A stretch of 64,000 nt of DNA from Undaria pinnatifida (lineage: Eukaryota > Sar > Phaeophyceae > Laminariales > Alariaceae): NCBI GenBank assembly GCA_012845835.1, contig JABAKD010000028.1, forward strand, positions 6,486,796 through 6,550,795, given 5' to 3'. The notes beneath the pieces are model-generated. The model was not told the origin of the DNA. It searched no databases and worked only from the letters and a program-made list of their open reading frames with translations. A program made the position numbers and the translations under genes. This document shows positions 32,501 to 43,759 of this stretch, one piece after another (position 1 is the first letter of the stretch; each line of letters opens with the position of its first letter).

Positions 32501-32708
32501 CAGTGCTAACGGCCTGATGACATTAAGGAGTTAGAACTGCACATTTCCCTTAATTTTCGTGGGAATTACGATGCCGGATGTCTTCGTTTGAGAGGCCTTT
32601 TGCGTTGCGCGATTGTGCAGCCTAGCCCACTTGAAGCTCCAATTGATGGTCTCTTTATGAGATACGGGGTGTCGAAAGTGCAACCCATACAACAGCACAA
32701 GTCCAAAA

Positions 32709-33063
32709 TCAGGCAGAATATCCGGGAATTAGATCACCTTTTTCGGAGCGTGCCGTGCTATGCTCCCCCCTCGGTCGAACTTGCCCGTCCAATGTCCTGT
32801 ACCAGCCTTCGGGGATGCCTTGATCTCCTCGCCCTGCCTGACTCCGTCCGTCTGTCGGCCAGAAGCTGCCTCGCTCTCCTCTCGGCTGATTTCGTCCATC
32901 ACGTGGCTGGTAGTTCCCATCAACTGGCTGGTTAAACAATAGGGCAAAATTATTGACATTCGAGTTGAACTGCTGTGGATCAGCAATCGACTGTGGCAAT
33001 AGCGTATCAGGTATATATTTGACCCTGGGCGGTAGGTTAGGATACATCTTTGCTGGAGGTTGC
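32709..33063 (-). CDS. Gln/Gly/Ser-rich repeat protein, second exon
   Basis: Open for 118 codons to a stop. It carries the same imperfect repeat (GRNQPRGERGSFWPTDGRSQ) as the frame at 33.74-34.92 kb, so it is probably part of that gene. An acceptor-like GAAATTCAG precedes it at phase 1, which fits a weak GAGA|GTATTT donor near 33745 and gives an intron of about 680 bp. If that donor is not used, this is a broken duplicate instead. The N-terminal 60 residues (QPPAKMYPNLPPRVKYIPDT...) are not repetitive. Confidence 0.45.
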
Positions 33064-33739
33064 ACTGAATTTCGAATCTAGCGTCAAACACTTTTTTATG
33101 TACCAGGTATATGATTTTGAACGGCACTTTCTTTATGAATGTTTTCTCGTCGATAAAGTTCGGCTCGGGAGGGTGAGTGAGTCAGAAAATTTTAAATTTC
33201 GATGAAACTCGACGATCAGTTTGGGAAGATCAGCGTCTCTTCGTGACAAGAAGTGAAGGCTCGGGCTAGGCGGGGGGCGGGACGACGCCTGTTACCACGG
33301 CTTAGCCAAAAAAAGCTGGAAGAGTGAAAGTTACATTAATATCAAAAACGAAAAAATTACAATAGTTCTTGAATGCTGTATTAAGAGCAACATATAGATA
33401 ACTTATACTCGGAGTAATATTCTGTATCCGTACTCTTCCCGATATTAAAGCCCTCGGGGGGAGAAAAACAAAATAAACCGCATACCATACATGTGATAAA
33501 GCAGTATAGTGGAAACTACAGTAATAAATTTATGAAATAGATGTGATGTTTTACCTAGCTCAAAATTCCCCACCTAAAGTATAAATACCAATACTTACCA
33601 TTATAGTGGACAAAAAATAAGACACCTCCCAATAAAAACTCACTCATATAGTATATTACGAGTACCAACAACGCAGCTTGCAAAGATGAGTATTGACCTG
33701 AAATTCGTCAAACTCACGGCTGACGTCCTTGAAAACTAG

Positions 33740-34924
33740 TTATAAAATACTCTCCTTCTTTCCTCCTTCTCTTGCCTGATTTTGCCAATGGATTGGCCCA
33801 GTGTCATGACCTCCTGTGATGTTGTCATTGCTCTTTTCTCTGGCATGGCTTTGCCCATGGATTGGCCGGGGGGGACTACCCTGCTCTCCTCTTGTTTGAC
33901 CTCGCCCATTGCTTGGCTTGTAGTTGCCTTCTGCAACACCGGCGACTTCCTGTTGCTCCCTCCTTGACTGGCTTTGTTGATTGATCGATGCGTACCTATG
34001 ATATCCTGTGTCGTCGGCGCTACCCTGTTCTCCTCTGGCCAGGCCTTGCACATCGATTGGCTGAAAATTTCCCTGGCCACCTCTCGGCTGACTCTGTCCA
34101 TCGACTATTGGCTGGTAGCTGTCATCATTTGGCTGGTAGATTTTTCCCCCATGCTCCCCACTTGCCTGGTTTTGCTGGCTGTACCCTACGCCTCCTGCCG
34201 CGTCGTTTATACCGTGCTCCCCTTTTGCCTGACTCTGCCTATAGTTTGGCCGGTAATTGTCTCTTGTGACGTCGGCTGTGCCCTGGCCTCCGCTTGCCTG
34301 GCTCTGCCCGTCGATTGTCGAATTATCACCACCTTCTGCGCCCCGCCCACTTACCTGGCTTCGGCTTTGCTCGTCATCGTTGGTTGGCTGATTGCTATAA
34401 CCTCCTACAGCAGTGCCGGCGATATCCTGCCCTCGTCGTTGCTCCTCGGTCAGCTGATTATTGTAACCCCTTTCAGCGTCAGCGTAGACACCGCCTTGCT
34501 CCCCTTTCGTCCAACTTTGCCTTGCGTCACCTCCTAGCCCACCCTGCTTTTCCCCCTCCCCATGCATTTCCCTATAAACTTCCTGTTGTTCGTATCTTCT
34601 TCTTGAAAGACCGGCGTTGGTGACACTACTGCCCTGCCCAACCTTTGGCCCGCCCTGCGCTTCTACCTCCAACTGCCATGCCACGATCGCCTCCACCTGC
34701 CGTCGAAGGGCCTCTATGGAGGACTGGTGCTTCGAGGCCAGCGCAGACACAACCGTTTCTAAAGCATCAGCCTGAGCAAGATGCGCTTGACGAACATCGC
34801 TCAGATCGGGCATCCACGCAGCAGAGGAAGCTCTTCGCGTAGTAGTATTGCCAGCAGTAGACTCTTGAATGTTGGCGGAGGGCACTTCCTCGGAAACCTC
34901 GAGCGTAGCGGTAGCTTCTTCCAT
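33740..34924 (-). CDS. Gln/Gly/Ser-rich repeat protein with N-terminal coiled coil
   Basis: 394 codons from an ATG at 34924. Residues 1-30 are acidic and Thr-rich. Residues 40-95 (DLSDVRQAHLAQADALETVV ... SIEALRRQVEAIVAWQLEVE) are a predicted coiled coil. From residue 130 to the end there are about 12 imperfect repeats of 22-28 residues built on QSQA-x-GEQG and NYQP/YSNQ words with Asp/Gly-rich spacers. No signal peptide or membrane segment is seen. Such a repeat array with a helical head suggests a structural or scaffold role, but no family is recognised. The repeats remain in frame although their DNA has diverged, which supports selection on the protein. Strand choice rests on the ATG, the length and the coiled coil. 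Confidence 0.6.
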   Translation of the reverse strand: MEEATATLEVSEEVPSANIQESTAGNTTTRRASSAAWMPDLSDVRQAHLAQADALETVVSALASKHQSSIEALRRQVEAIVAWQLEVEAQGGPKVGQGSSVTNAGLSRRRYEQQEVYREMHGEGEKQGGLGGDARQSWTKGEQGGVYADAERGYNNQLTEEQRRGQDIAGTAVGGYSNQPTNDDEQSRSQVSGRGAEGGDNSTIDGQSQASGGQGTADVTRDNYRPNYRQSQAKGEHGINDAAGGVGYSQQNQASGEHGGKIYQPNDDSYQPIVDGQSQPRGGQGNFQPIDVQGLARGEQGSADDTGYHRYASINQQSQSRREQQEVAGVAEGNYKPSNGRGQTRGEQGSPPRPIHGQSHAREKSNDNITGGHDTGPIHWQNQAREGGKKESIL

Positions 34925-34999
34925 GACGAGAAGGGACGTATTGCCTGAACGGCTATGTTGCGGTCACTGAGGCGCTGCTATACTGCTGCTGACTGCTGT

Positions 35000-36600
35000 G
35001 CCATCAGCTAGGACGTGTCGCCCATCGTGACATACTGACTTGGGTGTGAGGTCCAGCCGCACCGCCTTTCGCTGGCAGCGCTGGTTGTTGGATAATCGCG
35101 TCCAGTCTGCAATCAGCCTTTAGTTTGTCGAATGGGCACAATTTTTGGGAAAAAGAGACACCGCGTCAGCGAACCGCCACCAGTTTCGCCGACGAAAAGT
35201 CGGGAAAACCATTTTAGCCGTAATCATAAGTACCGTTTTATATCTGCAACAATATAATAACGATGACTATATTTACATCCAGAGTGGTGTTTGGGGGTCT
35301 GGTACAGATGAGCAAAGAAAAGAGGCCAGGCGCGTCCAGTATTCACCCCTTCCTTGCTCGCAGAAACCTACTGCAGCAGTGCAGGGCTGCAGGGCTGCAG
35401 CAGGTTACAATGGCAGGTGCGACAGTTTGCGTCTCGAGTGGGGCACGCTATGTTGTGCTTCCTCGGTGTCTTGCACGGCAGTACTGCTGTGCTGCTGTGC
35501 CGCCATGATAAAAGCCTGTCAAACCACCCCTTGACACGATACGATGTGTTAAATCGACACACGACGCCTATGAAAATACGTGGAAGTGTGGTGAGCTAAC
35601 GCTTTATTTTTCCCCATCCGCCGGAGGATAAAAAAAAAAAAAAAAGATGTGCAGACGGTTATTAATAGTATCAGTCACCATCCCGATCATCGCTCGCTGT
35701 CTAGACTATAGCTTTATAGTCTATAAGTACAGGTTTAAATGCCGCAGCATGGTCTATCGGTCGCCAGTCTGTGCCGGGCGTTGTGACATAAATTCCTTCT
35801 ATCCCGAATTGTATTTCCCCGGCTCTTTCGCCTAGTGGCGTGCGTGGTATGGTGTCCTATACTAACGTGCGGAGTGCCACTGAGCTGCCGATCACAGTGT
35901 GTCTCGTTGTGTGTGATAGAAACGAAATACCGTATTGTCGTCTCGCTGGGTGTGTCTGGGCTGTCCTTACGACGAGATTGGATGTGTTAGGGACGGAGCT
36001 GTTGTTTGTTATGAGCGGTAGACGTCGAACCCACAGGTCTACCCGGCCTGAGTCGTTGTGACGATGGCTTACGACTTTCCCTGCGGACCTCCCATACAGA
36101 TCAATAAGATATCGCTTTCACGCTGAGTATCGGAAATCGACAACATTCTTTGAGCACTAAGACTTTTAGAAGAGTCGAGGTTTAGGTTACAAGATCCGCG
36201 TCAGGTATGATCGAAGATGGATTGCGAAGATGCCGGGTCAGAAGACGATCCACTAACAAGTATGTAGCGCACGGTGCTGTTTCCGGGTGACCATCAGAGC
36301 CCTGACGGCAGAAACTAGGAAAAAATGGCCGGGACTCTAAAGCTGACAGCGAAAGGTTCAAGGGGGAAGCCAAGGTTTGGCGGATATTTTGGCTCTTGTA
36401 TAGACTACAAGTTTTACGTAAGTAGTCAAATACGCCAAAATTAATGGACGGGGCTAAATTAGGACACGGTGTCGATGCTGGCTAAGTTTGCTGGATTAGT
36501 GAATCCATGGTACGTAATGCATGTCCACAAGGATGTAGCTCGAACTTGAAGGCAGGGAGGACACTGCGTCGCGGAGATCAAGAACGCGATGCTCCAGATA
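35000..36600. other. No gene recognised
   Basis: Open frames are short and compositionally unlike protein. It includes a CTGCAGCAG-rich patch (35365-35510), an A run (35630-35646) and AT-rich DNA. Nothing convincing on either strand. Confidence 0.5.
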
Positions 36601-36634
36601 GACCTTGGAGCAATATATATATATATATATCATA

Positions 36635-37369
36635 AAAATTATAATACACTCCAGCTGTGAGATCGAAGATTTCGTCGAAACTCATCTTTGCAAGCTGTGT
36701 GTGATACTCCGATCGCGCGCATTACGGGTTGTGTGTCCTCATTAAGGATATAGGTCGGCGACTCCCCTTACAGCTACAGTGTAGCTATCAGGGTCAACAG
36801 GATGATTTTAGTCAGTCTGTGCGCGGAAACTATAAAACCCGTTTCTGAGGGGGACAAAATCTGACAGCTGTGAAGGGAAAGGGGGGCCTGGTTTTGATCA
36901 AAAGCGAGCGGGTTTGGAGGGGGGCGGGGGGGGGGGGGGGGGGGGGGGAGGGGCAATTTGTGCATGTAAGCTATAAATCCTTTCGAGGGGATAAATCTGA
37001 CGGTTTTGGCACCAGTATATTATTGGGGGCGGGGGGGGGGGGGGGGGGGGGGGGGGTTGGGGCGGGGGGGGGGGGGGGGGGGCAGCTCGATATGTGCCTG
37101 GAAACTATACATTATTTCGAGGGGATAAATGTGACATTTTTGGAAATAATACATCAGTTTATCGTGTATATCCTGGGGTAAGTCGTACAATCAGTGAGTA
37201 AAGAGAGGGTGGAGTGTTCGAGGGGGTGGGGTTGGGATGGGTGGGGGGGGGAGGGTGGGGGGTTGGGGCGGGGGTATATATACTTGTATGATATTCCGGA
37301 TGCATACAAGTAGTAGTGATTGTTTAACATCACGAACAGATAACTGATGGAGGCGGTATTCTCAAACAT
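36635..37369 (+). repeat. Extra tandem unit at the start of the left direct repeat
   Basis: About 735-bp unit that repeats the next one (37.37-38.1 kb): 'ccagctgtgagatcgaag', 'ggcgactccccttacagc', 'aatttgtgcatgtaagctataaatcc', 'ggggtaagtcgtacaatcagtgagtaaag'. G-runs of 20-35 separate the conserved blocks. Confidence 0.8.
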
Positions 37370-39453
37370 TATTATAAAAAATGAAAATACACTCCAGCTG
37401 TGAGATCGAAGATTTCGTCGAAACTCATCTTTGCAAGCTGTGTGTGATACTCCGATCGCGCGCATTACGAGTTGTGTGTCCTCATTAAGGATATAGGTCG
37501 GCGACTCCCCTTACAATTACAGTGTAGCTATCAGGGTCAACAGGGTGATTTTAGTCAGTCTGTGCGCGGAAACTATAAAACCTGTTTCTGAGGGGGACGA
37601 AATCTGACAGCTGTGAAGGGAAATGTATCCTTTTATCAAGTGAATCTTGTAAGTCGAATAACCGGTGACGGGGGGGGGGCGGAGTTTTGAAGGACGTTGG
37701 GGCCTGGTTTTGATCAAAAGCGAGCGGGTTTGGAGGGGGGGGGGGGGGGGAAGGGGGGGCAATTTGTGCATGTAAGCTATAAATCCTTTCAAGGGGATAA
37801 ATCTGACGGTTTTGGCACTAGTTTATTATTGGGGGGAGGGGGGGGGGGGGGGGGTTGGGGCGGGGGGGGGGGCGAGGGGGGCAGCTCAATATGTGCGTGG
37901 AAACTATACATTATTTTGAGGGGATAAATGTGACGGTTTTGGAAATAATGCATCAGTTTATCATGTAAATCCTGGGGTAAGTCGTACAATCAGTGAATAA
38001 AGAGAGGGTGGAGTGTTCGAGGGGGTGGGGTTGGGATGGGTTTGAGGGGGGTGGGGGGGTGGGGGGAGGTGGGGGGTGGGGGCGGGGGGGGCGGAAGGGG
38101 GGGGGGGGGGGGGGGGGGGGGGGGAGGGGGCGGGGGGGGGGGCGGGGGGGGGGGCGGGGGGAAAAGGAGGGGCTTTAGGTGAGGGGTTTGTTATACGTGT
38201 GGTGCTAGGTCTAGGCGATGGTGCGGGTGATGGGGAATAAGGAGGCGTTCGAGGCGGGGGGGGGGGTGGGGGAACACAGCGGCATGGATGGCTCTCGAAA
38301 GATAATGAGGTGATATCCTGTGCGTGAAGTGTTTATTAATCTGGCGGATTTCGATATTTGGTGGGGCGTTTGAGTAAGGGAGAGCAAGAGGGGGGGGGGG
38401 AGATTTTTTAGGAGGTTTAGGTCACAAAAAATATTCAAATACACTTCGGCTGTGAGATCAAAGATATGTAGCAGCTTGTTATACGCGTGGTGCTAGGTCT
38501 AGGCGATCATGCGGATGGTTGGAAAAGAGGGGGCGTTGGAAGGGGGGGGGGGGGGGGGGGGGGGGGGGATAATTGAAAACACGTCATGGATGGTCAGAAA
38601 GATAATGACGTGATATCAACTGCGTATAGGTGTTTATTACTCAGGCCGATTTCGATTGTGAGTGGAGCGTTTGGACAAACTAGGCGGAAGGGGGTCTCAA
38701 ATGTACGATTTCACGCCCATGATTTTTACCGTGCCGCTGTGGGGCTCTGAGGTCGCCAATTCTAAGACAGAGATACATCTTACAAATACAGCAGTTGAGG
38801 TGGGCATGCAACGTCATATATATGCGATGTCACTACTATTGAACGCGAGGGTGACTTTACTTCGTCAGGCATATGCTACTGCGTTTCGTAAAGGTTGTCT
38901 CACGTGGACATGCGATGTCACCACTATTGAACGCGAGGGTGACTTTACTTCGTTAGGCACATTCCACTGCGTTTGGTATGGTAGAGGTTGTCAGACAATC
39001 ATGTAAGCGGATGGAGGCAATACCCTGCGTAATAGGTTGGTCGTGTGGTTTATCGCAGTGTTAACATCCCTGTCTGTACTTACTTTTCACATTATTATAG
39101 ACTATAGTGTACGCTTATACGTCCTGTTTTCTCCCCACTGTCGTCGAAGATGTTGTAGTCCTGTAGCTGTCGCGTCCATGTCTGGTGCTCTTGTTAGTGG
39201 TGTTCATGAAAACATGCCCTAACATGTAGTAGATGATCGCTGAGTGGTGTTCCTTTCCTTTACATCAAGCCAGGTAGTGTATGCCAACGCAACCGCTTGC
39301 TTGAAAAACGACAAAGAAATTCCTCACACACCTGACACAGAGAAGACGCGCCCGAAGATTGTTCAGTATACCGACGGTCAGGAACAGGTTATCGAGCAGC
39401 GCACTTGATTTTTACTACCGCTCCTCACTCCACCTAAGACACTACGGGCATGC
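37370..39453 (+). repeat. Long direct repeat, left copy
   Basis: Starts at 'ataaaaaatgaaaataca' and ends at ACTACGGGCATGC. It matches 46610-49697, except that about 1.1 kb present in the right copy (47.84-48.95 kb) is missing here, the join being at 38691. The last 760 bp differ from the right copy at about eight positions. Short open frames inside (for example 38662-39006) are near-identical in both copies but have no protein look. Confidence 0.85.
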
Positions 39454-39764
39454 GTTGGACCCAGTTCGCTGATGCCCCAAACCAATTTCAAAGGAGGTGA
39501 TGTGGTGGGCGAATGCTATAATGATTTGCGCTGCTGCGATTACCCTGTCTCTCGTTCCGTTTGTTCTTGCGTTCTTGATGAACCTATCATTTGGCAACGA
39601 GCAGTTGTGACGCATTTTTAGGTTTGTGTAAAGACTTTATGTGGACTATGTGATGTTTCTGACTCGTAGGGACCTCAATTTGGAACCCAGGATATATGGG
39701 TTCCATCTTTCGACTGGTGTTCGTATGCGGACGTATATATGGTTTTAGTGTGTCGCGTGTCCGC

Positions 39765-40140
39765 GTGGTTTTTGTTTCACGTATGTTTTGGTTGATATTC
39801 TAGACTTGGATATCGTATTGTTTCAAAGTGGTGCTTTCCGCGTTTTTGATGCTACACGTATATGTTTTGGTTTATGTTCTAGACTTTGTTATCGTGTTGT
39901 TTCGGAGCGGTATTTTCGAATGCATGTTATTTTGTAACCACGTAGTTTTTGCTACACGTGTACGTTTTGGTTGATGTTCTAGGTTTCGTTATCGTTTTGT
40001 ATCAGGGTGGTGCTTTCGAATACATATTATTTTGTTTTGTTTGTTTTGCAACCACGTGGTTTTTTCTACACGTACTTTTTGTTTGATGTTCTAGACTTCA
40101 TTATCGTATTGTATCAGAATTGTTTTTTCGAATATATATT
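39765..40140. repeat. Degenerate tandem array, about four units of 85-130 bp
   Basis: Units share 'tacacgtatatgttttgg', 'ttgatgttctagacttcgttatcg' and 'ggtgctttcgaat'. Lies just inside the left repeat. Confidence 0.8.
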
Positions 40141-41700
40141 GGTGTACAGTGGTTGGGGGGGGGGGGGGAAGAGGGGAGGGGGGGAGGGGGGGAGGGGGGG
40201 GCTGTTGTATATATCTGCAAAACGCATTTTTGTACGCCGAGAAAACTGCTTCGGGGGGCTAAAAACGAAGTTGCGAGGGACGTTTGGGAATTTCAACGTT
40301 CCCCCTCGCGGATTTTGTTAAGTATGGTTAAATGCATGTTTATCCCTGAAGATAGACATGCAATAACCAGCCTTGACAACTATGGGTTGTAGCGGTATCA
40401 TAATACACTTATAATACCGTTACTCTTCATAGTTTGACTATGTGTGTATTATTTATTTTGCTACACGGTGTGGGTTGAATCGAAATACGGATTGAGGCTA
40501 GGGTTTAAAAAAAGGGGGGGGGGGGGGTGAGGGGGGGGGGGATTCGACAAGAAAGCGTTTGTATGTATAGGTAGTCTGCTTATTGATTATCCCGTCATGT
40601 TGGTGGGTGACATGTGATGAGTTGCGGGAGGTTTGGGGATGTTTCGGCGACTCCACTTGCAACTACAGTGTAGCTATCCGGGTCAACAGGGTGATATTAG
40701 TCAGTCTGTGGACGGAAACTATGAAATTCGTGGAAGGTAATGCATCAGTTTATCAAGTGAAATCTGTAAGTCCAATATCTGGTGAGGGAAGGGTGTCGGG
40801 GGGGGGGGGGGGGGGGGGAGGGGGAAGGGGGTGAATTGCAGCAGCGGGATCTCCAGCACGTGGAAGTGTTCAATACTCTGGCGGATTTCGATGTGGGTCG
40901 TTTGAAGGAAAGTGAGGGAGAAGCAAAAAAAAAAAAAAAAAAAAACGACTAGCACTTGCATTCAGGCGTGGTTTGGACTCAGTAACGTTCGTTGTTTCCG
41001 TGGACATACCATGTTTTGGCATGATTTTTGGCGTTGTTTATTTCCTGAAATATTTCGGTTCTAGGTAGCGTGTTTGATATGTACGTCATGAATGTATGTT
41101 TTGCGTTGGTATAGTTGAGAAACTTGGTTATAATTTACATTCCTCAATCGACGTCGTCGAGAAGACAAATTAATCCATACTTAACAATGTTATTTGTGAT
41201 AACGTTTTTGTAATCCTCAGATGTTTAATAAAGACGTTGTAACCTACGAACGTAGGTTGAACACTTCCATGCTTATAACACCCTCTTTTCAACCCACAAA
41301 TACCCAGTACTCGACATGCACAGTCCATACTCACTTCCACACTCATATGTACCCGCTTCCCAACCCACACACATCCAAATGTAGACGCCTCTTCCGAATA
41401 ACTCGAATCAACATGCCCGCACACATTGTTTATTCAGGTACGACGTTGCATCACGCTCTCAGACTCTAATGTCTACGACTATGCTTACATGACTACGTTT
41501 CCACTTATCCACGAAAATACCCCCCCCCTCCCTCCCCCCCCCCCCCCTTCCCCCTCTCCATAACTCTTATATCGATATATTCCCCTAAACGGTGGTTGTT
41601 CATTCCTCTATGACTTTTTGTACAACTAAACGTTTGAGGGATAGGCGAAGTGGCCATTCCCATAAATCATGTATAACTTCTGCAATTCAATCGCTCATTC

Positions 41701-43759
41701 CTAAAAATCATGTAACGTACAAAGACGTACCCACTCATCACTCAGCAGTCTATCATGCCCGGGTGCTTGACCTTCCCTTTCGATACATTTCCAAACTCCT
41801 TCAGTGACCAGCCACCAATACTTCTCACGTACAACCGGGTCATGCACTCTTTTAATAGTCGGCTTTATTGGTGAGTTTTTGAAAAATGTTTTGCGGAAAT
41901 TGTGGAGTTTGTTCCTCAAATGTTCCTTGGCATAACCGTGTCTAATCATGTCCGTCATCAACTTAGCAGCTGCTACTTGGAAGAAATGGATTTCCGAGCA
42001 CCTAATTGCAAATCGACAAAGTTGGCAATGGAGAGTCGCATACAAACACTTTTTTGATAATCGTGTTTCAATGTGGGGGTATCTACGGTACTGCTTCAGT
42101 GTCTCCATGTGGTCCCGCTTATCATACATTCGAATTTGCGACACTCCAGGAGTACTTTGAAGAATTTCCATATCCAGGAAATGCACTGTTTGCCCTCTTT
42201 GTTCCTTGATGATAGATACAGGGTTCGCAACCTGCTCACCCTCGTCATCCACGATGTGTTTTGGGTACATTCCACCATACACCCCCCCCTCCCCTCCTTC
42301 CCGCTTGATAATTTGTTCAAACGTAGGGCCTTTCCTACTTGGTAAGCCTGGTGCTACCGTAAGTATGTCATCTATGAATCTCTTAGTGTTACTACCGTAC
42401 TGTTCAATAAACTCTAAAGGGCAAAGAGGTTCAATGTTGTTTCTCGTATCGAGTAAATATCTATTTATCATAGGTTTTAGGAAATTGAGTTCATGCATGA
42501 ACGCAAAATCGTTCGCTAAATCGGGTGCGGGTGCAGTGCCCATGAATATGCCCGATGATTGCTTATTTATCGCTCCTCCAAATTGTACAAACCCTTCGTC
42601 TAACACGAAGTTAATCCATTCACACAGTTTAGCTTGACCAACATTAAATTCCCTTTTGTTGTTAGTTGTTTCATTAGCATTTACAGGAGGGTTGAGAGAC
42701 CAGTGTATTTTGTTGATCTTCGGTTCCTTTTCATCATTTTTGAACCCATACTTAATGTACATCGATTTGGAACCGTCTTTTGCTTCTTGGTACGTGAATA
42801 CCAAGTCCAGTAACTCGCCCATGATACGTTTAAGACATATGACCGGAATGTTAGTTTACATAGCTACAAAATCAAAAGTTTCCAGGTGGTGAGGCAGTTC
42901 GTTTTTTGCCATCGCTGCTTTGTGGTCCAAATCTTTCATGACATGTACTATCTCAGCCCCACCTGAAGTAATCCAACACTTGTTTGCAACCAAACCGATA
43001 CGAATACATTCTTCACGCCACAAAGCATCTAGTACTGGTCTGATGCCAACGAGTACTGCATTTACTATCTTAGCTACGCCTTCTGTGGTTGTGCCACAAC
43101 ACGCTGTGATACCCCGGAAAGCTGGGATCGCTTTGTGTAATTTGGGCATAAGATATCTAACCGGTATCTGCGTAGAGTACCTTTTGACATACTTGTGTTT
43201 GTGTAGATTTTGAGGATCTTGGATGTTGAGGATCTTGGATTTTGACCATGACCATCGGTATCGGTAAATGTTCCTTCAGCAAATATGTAATTTGCCTCGT
43301 CGTGATTTTTTCTATGAGGTCTGGGAACAACTCACTCCCAACTCGTGTATATCCTGGACCACTCAACTCTGCTGTGGTTACTCTCGCATAACAGGCTTTG
43401 CACATGACGCTCAAGCAGTTTGCTGCTTTGTCCACTTTGGTGATAACGACACTTTTATGCGCCTGTTTGAATGCGTGTCTGGCTGCCGAAATGTCGATGT
43501 TGCCTGTTACTGGACGTGTTTCGGCAGCATCTTCTGCGTATTCTAAACACCTACGTATTTCTTCAAATAAATAGCGTGTTCCTCCAGTCTAAAGTATCCT
43601 CGTAGTTGATTGCTAAGTTGCTGCAGATCTCGGTTACATGTTCCTCAATGGCCGTGACCAATTGCACATAAAATGGGGCTGTATGCTTCTCCTCCGCATG
43701 ATCTAATCTAAACCCGGCCTGCAATTTAAGTATGGCTTCAGCATCTTTCTGCTTAAGGC
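41701..43759 (-). pseudogene. Penelope-like reverse transcriptase (broken C-terminal half)
   Basis: RT core in order: MPKLHKAIPAFRGI (fingers, motif 1/2), FDFVAM-stop-TNIP (motif A, with TAA at 42856-42858 where a Tyr is expected), SSGIFMGTAPAPDLANDFAF (motif B), FIDDIL (motif C, catalytic Asp pair), FLDMEI (motif E) and a thumb with YDKRDHMETLKQYRRYPHIE. This set, especially KLHK plus YTNIP-like plus MGT-x-PAP-x-LAN, is typical of Penelope-like RTs, not of LTR or LINE RTs. Upstream linker frames contain a Cys cluster (NCLSVMCKACY). Frame breaks: a 16-bp tandem duplication at about 43208-43240 and a 4-bp duplication at about 43565-43572. No endonuclease follows the RT; it precedes it. Confidence 0.85.

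Noticed and set aside
37993..38178. Gly/Arg-rich frame
   Set aside because: Made of poly-G runs; one of many such artefacts in 36.9-48.0 kb.
38662..39006. 114-codon frame conserved in the second repeat copy (48.83-49.25 kb)
   Set aside because: Conservation is explained by recent DNA duplication. The frame has an internal 70-bp tandem repeat and no protein-like features.
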